A stretch of DNA of 64,000 nt from Pigmentiphaga litoralis (GTDB taxonomy: Bacteria > Pseudomonadota > Gammaproteobacteria > Burkholderiales > Burkholderiaceae_B), in contig NZ_JACCBP010000001.1 in assembly GCF_013408655.1 (NCBI RefSeq), positions 3,286,001 to 3,350,000 of the forward strand. The letters run 5' to 3'. Each line of letters opens with the position of its first letter. The first letter of the stretch is position 1. The position numbers and the translations under genes are program-made. The notes under the pieces were generated by a model. It did not search any database, was not told the DNA's origin, and saw nothing but the letters and a program-made list of their open reading frames with translations. Shown in pieces: positions 1-8,834 of the stretch.

Positions 1-2015
1 GGATCTGATGACGCACGCCGTCGGGGTTGATCACCAGGCCACAGTCATAACCGACCCAGACCTTGCGAACGCGCACCACACCGGTCCGCGTATCAACGTC
101 CACATCACACACCCACGCGCACCAGGCGGCGCCGTGGCCCGGGTAGGACCCGTGCACGTATTGGTGCTGCGCAAAGCCACGTCCGCGATACACACCCGTG
201 TCGCGGGCGACCTGTTTGGGGGCCTGCCTGCGTGCGGTCCACCCTGCGCGTTCGGCCACCGCCCGGGTCAGCGCGATCGCCCGGGGATCGTTCATGAACC
301 GCAGGCGGAATGCGACCGGGTCGGCGTCATGCATCGCCGCCAGCTCGTCAATGAAGGATTCGTGCGCGAACACATTGGGCATGGCCGATACGCCGCGCAT
401 CCACGCCGCGCGGACGATCGTGTGCATGTCGTGGACGCCCACACGAATGCGCGCGCAACGGTATTGCGGCACCGCCGTGCGATCGCCTTTGTGTTCGACC
501 GGGGATTCCGGCGGCGTGCGGCCGGTGTAGGCCAGTGCAAGGATGGGCGCATTGTTCGACGGATAGGACACCGAAAAGTCGTAGACCAGTTCCCCATCCG
601 GATCCAGGCCGCCCGTCACTTCGAGCAGTTGGGCGGTGCCTTTGGGCTCCCACGCATGCTCTTCGTCGCGCATCAGCTGCACGCGCACCGGCCGCCCGAT
701 GGCATGCGCAAGCAGCGCCGCTTCGGCTGCGGCGTCGTCCGCGCAATTGCGGCCATAACATCCCGAGGCTTCCATCCGCACGATACGGATCCGGTCGGTT
801 GGCAGGTCCAGCAAGGTCGCGATATCGGCATGCAGCACATGCGGCAACTGCGTGCCGCTCCACACCGTCAACCTGTCGTTTTCAAAACTGGCCAGGCCGC
901 ACGACGGGCCGATGGACCCATGCATCTGGTACGGCCACACATATTCCGTGCGCAAGGGACCCTTGTCGTCATAGACCGCGGCATCGACATCGCCCACGTC
1001 CTTGAGCGGCCGGTTGCGCGACGGATTGGCGCGAAGCGTGCCGGCCAGATCGGCCATGTCGGGCAAGGCTGGCCACGGCCGCCACGACACCTTGAGCGCC
1101 CGCGCCGCCTTGATGGCGATTTCTTCGCGTTCCGCAACGACGGCAACAAAGTCGCCCCTGACCACGACCTGCACGATGCCGGGCAGATGCGACACCGACT
1201 CGGTATCGACGGCCAGCAGGCTCTTGCCGGTCAGCGGCCCGATGTCGCGGCCGCGATAGGGCGGGCGCACCACGCGCGCATGGAGCATGCCGGGCAACCG
1301 CATGTCGTGCACGTAGGTCAGCTGGCCCATCGCCTTGCGCGGAATGTCCACGCGTGGATGCGCCTGACCAACAAGGCGATAGCGCGCCGGATCTTTCACT
1401 ACCACATTCTGGTCGAGCGGGATCTCGAGCTGGCACCCTTCAATCAGATGGCCGTAGGTCCAGGGCGTCGCTTCGCCCTTGCGAAGGATGCGTCCCGCAA
1501 CCACATCGAGTTCGTCCATGCCGCAGCCGATCATTTCCGCCGCGCGCGCCACCAGCACTGCCCGGGTCTGCGCAGCGGCCCGGCGCAGCGGGACGGCGGC
1601 CATCTGGATCGATGCGCTGGCCGTCGTGCCGCCCTGGTCCGGCGTGCGGTCCGTGTCGCCAAGCACCATCTGGACATCGGCAGGCAGCACGTCGAGTTCT
1701 TCGGCAACGATCTGGGTCAGCGCGGTGCGCAGCCCGGTGCCCAGATCCACATGTCCATTGAAGGCCGTCACCTTGCCGTGCGCGTCGATCGACACGAATG
1801 CGTCAACACGATTGTCGGGCACCAGACTGATGCCAACCAGCGGCGCCGGCTTGCCCGGCCCCGGCAGCGGGTTGCGCTGGATGAGGACGTCGGCGGGCCC
1901 CGGCGCCGTGCGTCTGCCCAGCAGCACCCGCAAAAAGAAGTTGCGCGGGGGCGCAGCCGCCGCCGACGCGTCGGGCGAGTCGTCGACCGGGAAAGTCAGG
2001 TGCGTGCGCGACATG
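1..2015 (-). CDS. Xanthine-dehydrogenase-family molybdopterin-binding subunit (3' part outside window)
   Basis: The minus strand is open from an ATG at 2015-2013 to base 1 (671 codons) without a stop, and the gene runs off the left edge. The translation starts MSRTHLTFPVDD and contains HVDLGTGLRTALTQIVAEEL, GTTASASIQMA and VGQAHPRVDIPRKAMGQ, the layout of the IorB/NicB (isoquinoline 1-oxidoreductase or nicotinate dehydrogenase large-subunit) branch of molybdenum hydroxylases. These hydroxylate N-heterocycles or aldehydes with water as the oxygen source. The C-terminal part, where the catalytic Glu and any fused cytochrome domain would lie, is not visible. Its usual small 2Fe-2S partner is not in the window on this strand. 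It follows the deacetylase gene by 21 bp on the same strand, so the two are probably cotranscribed. The family is clear; the substrate is unknown. Confidence 0.88.
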
Positions 2016-2036
2016 CGGGGCCTCCCGGGGATAGGA

Positions 2037-2948
2037 TCAACGCGGCGCGGGGTGCCCGGTGACCACGCCATCGGGCAAGGCCGCGCAGTGATCATAGATT
2101 TGTCCGGGCCGGGTGAACCAGACTTTGTCGCGCTGCGGGTGATTGCTGATGTATTGAAGCGCGCGGCGCAGGGCCCTGAGCCGGTACGGCTGCCCAACCA
2201 CCATGGCATGCAGTGCAAGGCCGAACACCAGCGGCTGCTTGTCGCTTTGCGCCAGCAGTTCTTCGAACTGGTCGATCATCATCTGTTCAAAGTCGCTGGG
2301 CGTCGCGTGCCTGACCAGCATCTGCGGCGAGTCATTGAGTTCCAGCGGATACGGCACGGACATGATGCGGCCGCTGCGCGTCTTCATCCACAGGGGCTGA
2401 TCGTCGGCGGGCCAATCCATCACGAACTTGAAGCCGGCTTCTTGCAGCAGGTCGGGCGTGACCTGGCTGACCGACATCCAGGGCGCCATCCAGCCGCGCA
2501 CTTGCTGACCCGCTTTTTCCGAGATCTCGTCGCGCACCTCGGCAATGAATCGCGCCTCGTCCTTCTCCCACATATAGCCGTGGCGTTCGGCGTTGGTGCG
2601 GCCGTGCCCGATGATCTCGTCGCCCCGACGGTTGATACTGTCAACGATTTCGGGCGCATACTCGAACAGGGTGGTGTTGACCAGATGCGAGGCAGGCAGC
2701 CCCAGACTGTCGAACAGATCCAGCAGACGGAAGACGCCGACCCGGTTGCCATAGTCGGTCCAGCAGAACGAGCGCTGGTCGGGTGCCGGAATGGGGACGG
2801 TGGGCGTATGGGTCAGCCCGGTGCCAAACGCAAAGTGCTCGATATTCAGGCCGATGTGAAAGGCCAGGCGCTTGCCTTCGGGCCACGTGTAGTCAGGCCG
2901 GGAAATGATCGGGCTGTACGCGTATCGGTTGTGGTGCGGGATAAGCAT
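2037..2948 (-). CDS. Polysaccharide-deacetylase-family hydrolase (PuuE/allantoinase-like)
   Basis: The 303-residue protein begins MLIPHHNRYAYSPI; the ATG at 2948 fits the family length of about 300, although the frame stays open further upstream. It has the NodB-fold layout of the PuuE branch: the core NIEHFAFG, the conserved GHGRTNAERHG near the middle, and GWMAPWMS further on. Relatives hydrolyse C-N bonds in cyclic amides such as allantoin or act as uncharacterised deacetylases. It is the first gene of a leftward pair with the molybdenum hydroxylase and is divergent from the second hydroxylase operon. A role in opening a hydroxylated heterocycle is therefore plausible but inferred. No signal peptide is seen, so it is probably cytoplasmic. 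Confidence 0.88.
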   Translation of the reverse strand: MLIPHHNRYAYSPIISRPDYTWPEGKRLAFHIGLNIEHFAFGTGLTHTPTVPIPAPDQRSFCWTDYGNRVGVFRLLDLFDSLGLPASHLVNTTLFEYAPEIVDSINRRGDEIIGHGRTNAERHGYMWEKDEARFIAEVRDEISEKAGQQVRGWMAPWMSVSQVTPDLLQEAGFKFVMDWPADDQPLWMKTRSGRIMSVPYPLELNDSPQMLVRHATPSDFEQMMIDQFEELLAQSDKQPLVFGLALHAMVVGQPYRLRALRRALQYISNHPQRDKVWFTRPGQIYDHCAALPDGVVTGHPAPR

Positions 2949-3010
2949 GAGACGACTCCATGAGGTGGCCGCGGGCTTGGCGTGCGGCGCCGCGTTCCAA
3001 CCGAAGCACG

Positions 3011-3038
3011 TTGCGCCTGTTCCAAAAATAATTATAAT
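3011..3038 (+). promoter_or_regulatory. Candidate sigma-70 promoter of the rightward hydroxylase operon
   Basis: TTGCGC at 3011-3016 and a perfect TATAAT at 3033-3038 are separated by 16 bases in an AT-rich island inside GC-rich DNA. A start near 3045 would leave a leader of about 33 bases before the ATG at 3078, which has AGGA seven bases upstream. The same island probably also serves the divergent deacetylase gene, but no convincing -35 is seen in that direction. Confidence 0.45.
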
Positions 3039-3077
3039 CCCATAAATAGTTGTACAGACAAATTTTAGGATGCCGGT

Positions 3078-3944
3078 ATGAAGCCCAGTCCGTTCGCGTA
3101 CCACGAGCCTGAAACGCTGGAAGACGCCCTGCAATTGCTGGCGAGCGTGGCGGACGATGATGGCCGCATCCTTGCGGGCGGGCAGACGCTGGTTCCCGCC
3201 ATGGCGCTGCGGCTGGCTCGTCCATCGCACCTGGTGGATATCAACCGCATCGACGCGCTGCGCCGCCTGGAAGTCGATGGCGATGTCCTGCACATCGGCG
3301 CCTGCGTGCGCCACATTGCGCTCGCCACCCCCGTGGAACCGGGCCCGCTTGGCCTGCTGCTGTCCCAGGTCGTGCGACACATCGCCCACCTGCCCATCCG
3401 CACCCGCGGCACCTTTTGCGGCAGCCTGGCCAATGCCGACGGCGCGTCGGAATGGTGCCTGGTCGTCAACACGCTGGACGCCGTGCTGGTGGCGCACAGC
3501 ACCCGCGGCCGCCGCGAGATCCCGGCCAGCGCGTTCTTTCTTGGCTATATGACGACCGCGCTCGAGGCGGACGAAATCCTGACAACCGCCCTGCTGCCCC
3601 GCCTGCCCGCGGCGACGCGCTTCGGCTTTGACGAAATCGCGCGGCGCGCGGGCGACTTTGCGCAGGCGATGTGTCTTGCGGTGTTCGAGCTTGAGGACGG
3701 CAAGATGCGGCGCGTGCGTATCGGGGTGGGCGGCGTGTCGGGCACCACCGTGCGTGCCGCGCAAGCCGAAGCCGCATGCGAGGGCCAGGCGCCCGACCCG
3801 GCGTTGTTCGACCATGCCGCCCAGCTGGCTGGCGCGGCGATCGACCCTGTCGATGCCTCGGAAGAGGCGTGTGACTACCGCCGCGCCCTGGCCCGTACCG
3901 TCGTTGCCCGCGCGCTGGCGCAGGCGGCCGGATTGAACCGCTGA
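3078..3944 (+). CDS. FAD-binding subunit of a xanthine-dehydrogenase-family enzyme (CoxM-like)
   Basis: The 288-residue medium subunit belongs to the CO-dehydrogenase/xanthine-dehydrogenase family. The FAD-binding PCMH fold is marked by AGGQTLVPAMALRLARP near residues 34-52 and by IRTRGTFCGSLANAD near residues 105-120, the two segments that normally contact FAD. The C-terminal CO-dehydrogenase flavoprotein domain follows. It would pass electrons from the 2Fe-2S subunit to an acceptor. It is the first gene of a rightward series, 16 bp before the 2Fe-2S subunit gene, giving the order M-S-L. The start has AGGA at suitable spacing. Confidence 0.93.
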   Translation: MKPSPFAYHEPETLEDALQLLASVADDDGRILAGGQTLVPAMALRLARPSHLVDINRIDALRRLEVDGDVLHIGACVRHIALATPVEPGPLGLLLSQVVRHIAHLPIRTRGTFCGSLANADGASEWCLVVNTLDAVLVAHSTRGRREIPASAFFLGYMTTALEADEILTTALLPRLPAATRFGFDEIARRAGDFAQAMCLAVFELEDGKMRRVRIGVGGVSGTTVRAAQAEAACEGQAPDPALFDHAAQLAGAAIDPVDASEEACDYRRALARTVVARALAQAAGLNR

Positions 3945-3960
3945 TTACCGGAGCGCATCC

Positions 3961-4446
3961 ATGTCCAAGCGTGAAGTCACCCTGAACATCAACGGCACGG
4001 TGTTTCCCATTTTTGTCGAACCGCGCCGCACCCTGCTCGATGCCCTTCGCGACGACTGCGGCCAGACGGGCACGCATGCGGGCTGCGAGCATGGCGTCTG
4101 CGGGGCCTGCACGGTGTTGGTGGATGACCAGCCGGTGCGCGCCTGCCTGATGTTCGCGACGCAAGCGCAGGGCAGCCAGGTCCGCACCGTGGAAGGGCTG
4201 GCGCAGAACGGCGAACTGTCCGCGCTGCAACGCGCGTTCATGGAAAAGCATGCCTTGCAGTGCGGCTTCTGTACGGCCGGTTTCCTGATGCTGGCGACCA
4301 GCGTGCTGGAAAAGGATCCCACCGCCAGTGATGAGGTCCTGCTGGATGCGCTGTCGTCCAACATCTGCCGATGCACCGGCTACAAGAACATCGTGTCGGC
4401 GGTCACCCTGGTCCGCGACGCCAGCCTGCAAGCGAGCCAGCCATGA
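3961..4446 (+). CDS. 2Fe-2S subunit of a xanthine-dehydrogenase-family enzyme (CoxS-like)
   Basis: The 161-residue small subunit has two 2Fe-2S clusters. The plant-type N-terminal cluster ligands are C42, C47, C50 and C62 (motif GCEHGVCGACTVLVD). The C-terminal helical-domain cluster uses C101 and C104 (CGFCTAGFLM) plus C136 and C138 (NICRCTGYKNI). It carries electrons from the molybdopterin subunit to the flavin subunit. Its stop overlaps the start of the molybdopterin gene in ATGA, so the two are translationally coupled. All expected cysteines are present. Confidence 0.95.
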   Translation: MSKREVTLNINGTVFPIFVEPRRTLLDALRDDCGQTGTHAGCEHGVCGACTVLVDDQPVRACLMFATQAQGSQVRTVEGLAQNGELSALQRAFMEKHALQCGFCTAGFLMLATSVLEKDPTASDEVLLDALSSNICRCTGYKNIVSAVTLVRDASLQASQP

Positions 4447-6794
4447 ACATCCATGCCTATCACGAGGTGCAGCCCGACGTGCTGCGCGCCGACAGCGAAC
4501 GGCATGTCGGCCAGTCCGTGCAGCGCCTGGAAGACCCGCCACTGGTCCAGGGCCAGGCCCGCTTTGCCGGTGACATCAACTTTCCGCATCAGCTGCACAT
4601 GCGCATCGTGCGGGCCCAGGTCGCGCACGGCCGCATCCTGCACATCGATACCGAGGCCGCGCGCGCCATGCCGGGGGTCATCGCGATCTGGACCGGCAAG
4701 GACGTGGCCGACATTCCGCCCATCCCGTTTCGCGCCACCACGGTTCAGGGACTGGAGCCCTACTGCCAGCCCATCCTGGCGCAGGACTACGTGCGGTATG
4801 TGGGCGAGCCGGTCGCCGCCGTGTTTGCAGTGGACGCCTATCTGGCCGAAGACGCCGCCGACCTGATCTGGCCGGACATCGACCCGCTGCCCGTGGTGCT
4901 GGATGCATCGGGCGAGGTGGGCGAATTCCTGCCCGGGTACAGCACGGAACCCACCATCATCCGCAAAGGCTATGGCGACGTGGACGCCGCCTTTGCCCAG
5001 GCGCACGCGGTCGTGGAACTGGACCTGTCGATCGGCCGGCATTCGGGCGTGCCGCTGGAATGCCGGGGCGCCATCGGCCGCTACGATGCGGCGCGCGACG
5101 TGCTGGAGATGTATGGCGCGGCCAAGAAGACGCATTGGAACCGCGACGAAATGGCGAAGATGCTGAACCGCAGCCCGTCCAAATTCCATCTGCATGGCGA
5201 CCATGTGGGCGGCGGCTTTGGCGTGCGCGGCGAGCTCTATCCCGAAGACGTGCTGGTGTGTCTTGCCGCCTTGCGACTGCGCCGCGCGATCAAGTGGATC
5301 GAAGACCGCCGCGAACACCTGATGGCCACCAACCATTCGCGCCAGCAGCGCCACCAGGTCAAGGCCGCGGTGGATGCCGACGGCCGGATCCTTGGCATTC
5401 GCAACACCCTTTTTCACGACAACGGCGGGTACGTGCGCACCCACGGCCCACGCGTGGCGGACATGTCCGCCGGCCTGCTGCTCGGACCCTATCGCGTTCC
5501 AGCCTATGCGGTCGAGGCCCACTACCGCCTGACCAACAAGACCCCCTGCGGCACCTACCGATCACCGGGCCGCTACGAGACGACCTTTGTGCGCGAACGC
5601 CTGATGGATGCGATTGCGCACCGGGTGGGCATCGACGTCCTGGAAGTCCGCCGGCGCAATCTGATCGGGCCCGAAGAAATGCCCTATGCCCGCCCGCTTG
5701 ACGCGCTTGGCACCGATGTCGTCCTGGATTCCGGCAACTACGCGCTGCTGCTGGACAAGACCCTGGACCGTATCGGCTGGGCCGAAGCCCAAGCCGACAT
5801 CGCCAGGCGCAAGGCCGCGGGCGAAGTGGTCGGCATCGGCCTGGCCATGTTCGTGGAAAAGTCCGGACTGGGCCCGTCCGATGGCGTGCGCATCACGGTC
5901 GACACGGCGGGTGATGTGGAGCTGGTCACCGGTGCGGCGTCGGTCGGCCAGGGCATGGAAACGGCCTTGGCGCAGATCTGTGCCGACGGCCTCGGCATCG
6001 ACTACCGGCGCGTTCGGGTGGTGCATGGACGCACCGACCAGATTGCCTTCGGCAATGGTGCGCACGCGTCGCGCGTCACCGTCATGTCGGGCTCGGCAAC
6101 GCAAATCGCCGCGGCCAAATTGCGGGCCAAGGCCATCGACATCGGGGCCGAGATGCTAGGCCTGACACCCGAAGAACTGGACATGACCGATGGCCACGTC
6201 CATGCGCGGGGCGTGGCGGCCGGTCGCCGCATCGGCCTGCAGGACATCGCGCGCCATGTGCACGCGGGGTCCCGCACGGTCGGCCGCCGCGACCCCGGCC
6301 TGACTGCCGAAGGCTGGTTCTACAGCGATCACATGAACTATCCCTACGGCATCCACGTCGCCCAGATCCGCATCGACGCGGGCAGCGGGCAGGTCGAGGT
6401 GGAACGCTACCTGGTCTCGTATGACGTAGGCCGCGCCGTCAACCCCATGTTGATCGATGGCCAGATCGTCGGCGGCCTGGCGCAAGGACTGGGCGGCGCG
6501 CTGTTTGAGGAATTCACCTACGACGAAACCGGTCAGCCGCTGTCGACGACGTTTGCGGACTACCTGCTGGTGACCGCGCACGAAATGCCCGCATCGGTTG
6601 ACGTCCTGATTACCGAAGACGCGCCCAGCCCCTTGAATCCGATGGGCATGAAAGGCGCGGGCGAAGGCGGCACCAACGCAGTCGGCGCGGCGATTGCCGC
6701 CGCCGTTGACGATGCGCTTGGCCAGCCCGGATTCGTGACACGCCTGCCCGTGCTTCCTGCCGCCATCCACCGTGCCCTGGCACGACGCACCTGA
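4443..6794 (+). CDS. Molybdopterin-binding catalytic subunit of a xanthine-dehydrogenase-family enzyme (CoxL-like)
   Basis: The 783-residue large subunit starts at the ATG overlapping the stop of the 2Fe-2S gene; a longer frame from 4371 would run inside that gene. The N-terminal a/b hammerhead domain begins near GQSVQRLEDPPLVQGQARF. The molybdopterin domain follows with DHVGGGFGVRG and TPCGTYRSPGRYET, the equivalent of the family's AYRGAGR segment; it lacks the selenylated-Cys loop AYRCSFR of true CO dehydrogenase, so CO is not the likely substrate. Near the end GMKGAGEGGTNAVG carries the expected catalytic Glu. With the M and S subunits it forms a heterotrimeric hydroxylase for an aldehyde or N-heteroaromatic compound. 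The downstream amidase and acyl-CoA ligase suggest a ring-cleavage pathway. Confidence 0.93.
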   Translation: MNIHAYHEVQPDVLRADSERHVGQSVQRLEDPPLVQGQARFAGDINFPHQLHMRIVRAQVAHGRILHIDTEAARAMPGVIAIWTGKDVADIPPIPFRATTVQGLEPYCQPILAQDYVRYVGEPVAAVFAVDAYLAEDAADLIWPDIDPLPVVLDASGEVGEFLPGYSTEPTIIRKGYGDVDAAFAQAHAVVELDLSIGRHSGVPLECRGAIGRYDAARDVLEMYGAAKKTHWNRDEMAKMLNRSPSKFHLHGDHVGGGFGVRGELYPEDVLVCLAALRLRRAIKWIEDRREHLMATNHSRQQRHQVKAAVDADGRILGIRNTLFHDNGGYVRTHGPRVADMSAGLLLGPYRVPAYAVEAHYRLTNKTPCGTYRSPGRYETTFVRERLMDAIAHRVGIDVLEVRRRNLIGPEEMPYARPLDALGTDVVLDSGNYALLLDKTLDRIGWAEAQADIARRKAAGEVVGIGLAMFVEKSGLGPSDGVRITVDTAGDVELVTGAASVGQGMETALAQICADGLGIDYRRVRVVHGRTDQIAFGNGAHASRVTVMSGSATQIAAAKLRAKAIDIGAEMLGLTPEELDMTDGHVHARGVAAGRRIGLQDIARHVHAGSRTVGRRDPGLTAEGWFYSDHMNYPYGIHVAQIRIDAGSGQVEVERYLVSYDVGRAVNPMLIDGQIVGGLAQGLGGALFEEFTYDETGQPLSTTFADYLLVTAHEMPASVDVLITEDAPSPLNPMGMKGAGEGGTNAVGAAIAAAVDDALGQPGFVTRLPVLPAAIHRALARRT

Positions 6795-6814
6795 CCCTGA
6801 CAACGAGCGCCGCC

Positions 6815-8125
6815 ATGCCGACACCCGCCAACCACCTGACTGCCACCGACGCGGCCGCGTTGATGCGCGAGGGCAGACTGACCGCGTCCGACCTGGCCGA
6901 GGCGTGCCTCGCCCGCATCGCCGAACGGGAACCCGAACGCAAGGCCTGGGCGCATGTGTCGCCGAATCAGGTGCGGGCGCAGGCTGCCGCGTGCGACGCC
7001 AATCCGTCTTCCGGCCTGTTGCACGGCATACCGATCGGCGTGAAAGATGTGCTGGATACCCGGGACATGCCCACGCAAATGGGGTCGCCCATCTACGCCG
7101 GTCACCAGCCCCCTGCCGACGCCGCCATCGTGAGCCTGCTGCGCGCGGCAGGCGCCGTGATTCTGGGCAAGACCGTCACGGCCGAGTTCGCAGGCATGGC
7201 GCCCGCCCCCACCACCAATCCGCTGGCCCTGCACCGGACACCGGGCGGATCGTCCAGCGGGTCGGCCGCCGCCGTGGCCGACCTGATGGTGCCGATCAGT
7301 CTGGGGACGCAGACCGGCGGGTCGGTGCTGCGTCCGGCCTCGTACTGCGGGGTGGTCGGCTTCAAGCCCAGCTATGGCCGCATCAATCGCGCTGGCACCA
7401 AATTCGCCGCCGAAAGCCTGGACACCCTCGGCTGGATGGCGCGGTCCGTGCAGGACATCGCCCTGGTCGACGCGGCCCTGACAGGCAATGACGCACCGCT
7501 TTCCGCATCGACCGCCACGCCCGTCTCGACTTTGCGGATCGGCGTCTGCCAGACCTATCTGTGGGACGCCAAGGCCCTGCCCGAAACACGGCAGGCGCTG
7601 CAGACTGCCGTCGAGGCACTGGAAGCCGCCGGCGTGACCGTGACGCCTGTGGCATTGCCCGAACGATTCGGGCACCTGTCTGTGGTCCGAGAAACGCTGA
7701 ATGACTATGAACGGGCGCGCGGCCTGGCCAGCGAATGGACGCACCACCGTGACCGCATCAGCCCGCAATTGTCGGCATCGATCGAACGCGGCTGGCGCAT
7801 TCCGCATGCGGACCTGCTTGCCGCGCAGCGCTATGCCGAAGACCGCCGCCGCGACTTCGACGACCTGATGGACGACTGGGATGTGCTGCTTGTGCCTTGC
7901 GTGAATGGCGAGGCGCCCGAAGGCTTGCACTACGCCGGCGATCCGTCGCTGCAGGCGCTGTGGACCCTGTTGCACACCCCTGCCCTGGGTCTGCCCACGC
8001 ACCGGGGTCCGAACGGCATGCCGGTCAGCATCCAGCTGGTGACCGCCCGGCATCGCGATGCCGAATTGCTGAAGGCGGGCGACGCCATCTGGCGCACGGT
8101 CCTGCAATTTTCCCCCCGCCCATAA
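6815..8125 (+). CDS. Amidase (amidase-signature family)
   Basis: The 436-residue enzyme carries the full Ser-cisSer-Lys triad: K77 in GIPIGVKDVLDT, the cis-Ser in TPGGSSSGSAAAVAD and the nucleophile Ser170 in TQTGGSVLRPASYCGVVGFK. Amidase-signature enzymes hydrolyse linear amides, sometimes carbamates or aryl-amides, in the cytoplasm. It lies 20 bp after the molybdenum hydroxylase genes. Its likely job is to cleave an amide made after hydroxylation and opening of a nitrogen heterocycle. GatA function is unlikely because gatB and gatC are absent. Confidence 0.92.
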   Translation: MPTPANHLTATDAAALMREGRLTASDLAEACLARIAEREPERKAWAHVSPNQVRAQAAACDANPSSGLLHGIPIGVKDVLDTRDMPTQMGSPIYAGHQPPADAAIVSLLRAAGAVILGKTVTAEFAGMAPAPTTNPLALHRTPGGSSSGSAAAVADLMVPISLGTQTGGSVLRPASYCGVVGFKPSYGRINRAGTKFAAESLDTLGWMARSVQDIALVDAALTGNDAPLSASTATPVSTLRIGVCQTYLWDAKALPETRQALQTAVEALEAAGVTVTPVALPERFGHLSVVRETLNDYERARGLASEWTHHRDRISPQLSASIERGWRIPHADLLAAQRYAEDRRRDFDDLMDDWDVLLVPCVNGEAPEGLHYAGDPSLQALWTLLHTPALGLPTHRGPNGMPVSIQLVTARHRDAELLKAGDAIWRTVLQFSPRP

Positions 8126-8161
8126 CGACGACATCCAACGAGACACAACGAGACCTGCCCC

Positions 8162-8794
8162 ATGCAATTTGCCAACTCCTTCGAAGTGTCGCTTCCGCCG
8201 GAACAGGCCTGGCCCGTGTTGATGGACGTGACCTCCGTCGTGCCCTGCATGCCCGGCGCGGAGCTGACCGAAGTCATCGACGATCGCCATTTCAAGGGCA
8301 AGGTATCGGTGCGGCTTGGGCCGGTGGCACTGTCGTTCAACTGCACGGCGGCGTTTGAGGACGTGGACGACACGGCGCATCGGGCACGCATCGTTTCGCG
8401 CGGCACCGACGCCAAAGGGCGCGGGGGTGCAAACGCAACGATCGCACTGTCGCTTTCCCCCTCGGCAAAGGGCTCGCGGGTTGACGTCCAGACGGACCTG
8501 GCGATGAGCGGTGCGGTCGCGCAATACGGCCGGGGGTCGGGCGTCATTCAGAGCGTTGCCACACAGATCATTTCGCAGTTTTCAAAAAACCTCGAAGCCC
8601 GGATCGAGCAGCTGCGCGGCGCCGGCGCACTCGACGCCCCGGGCTCGACGCAGGCAGCCGCTGTGGCGCCCGTCCATGCCGCATCAACACCGCCTGCCGC
8701 GCCTGCCCCCGTGCAGGCCAAGCCCATCAGCGGCTTCGCATTGCTGTGGGCGTCATTCAGGGCGACGGCAAAAGGTTGGTTCGGCGCCAGATGA
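8162..8794 (+). CDS. CoxG-like SRPBCC-fold protein
   Basis: The 210-residue protein starts MQFANSFEVSLPPEQAWPVL and includes VVPCMPGAELTE and FKGKVSVRLGPVALSF, the typical CoxG (carbon monoxide dehydrogenase subunit G) START/Bet v 1-like domain in about the first 150 residues. The rest is an Ala/Pro-rich linker and a hydrophobic-aromatic tail (ALLWASFRATAKGWFG) that could anchor it at the membrane. CoxG-family proteins accompany molybdenum hydroxylases and are thought to recruit or help mature them there. Its position in the hydroxylase operon fits that role. Confidence 0.88.
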   Translation: MQFANSFEVSLPPEQAWPVLMDVTSVVPCMPGAELTEVIDDRHFKGKVSVRLGPVALSFNCTAAFEDVDDTAHRARIVSRGTDAKGRGGANATIALSLSPSAKGSRVDVQTDLAMSGAVAQYGRGSGVIQSVATQIISQFSKNLEARIEQLRGAGALDAPGSTQAAAVAPVHAASTPPAAPAPVQAKPISGFALLWASFRATAKGWFGAR

Positions 8795-8834
8795 CTTGCA
8801 CTTCGTTGAACACGCTCATAGGACTCCGCCAGAC

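Noticed and set aside
8..2062. 684-codon open frame on the plus strand
   Set aside because: It is antisense to the partial molybdopterin-subunit gene, whose minus-strand translation shows clear family motifs; the plus frame is rich in Arg/His and has no domain.
1479..2963. 494-codon plus-strand frame
   Set aside because: Shadow of the hydroxylase and deacetylase genes in a high-GC region.
2949..3815. N-terminal extension of the deacetylase frame to a 592-residue protein
   Set aside because: It runs antisense through the FAD-subunit gene and has no matching domain; the ATG at 2948 gives the normal length.
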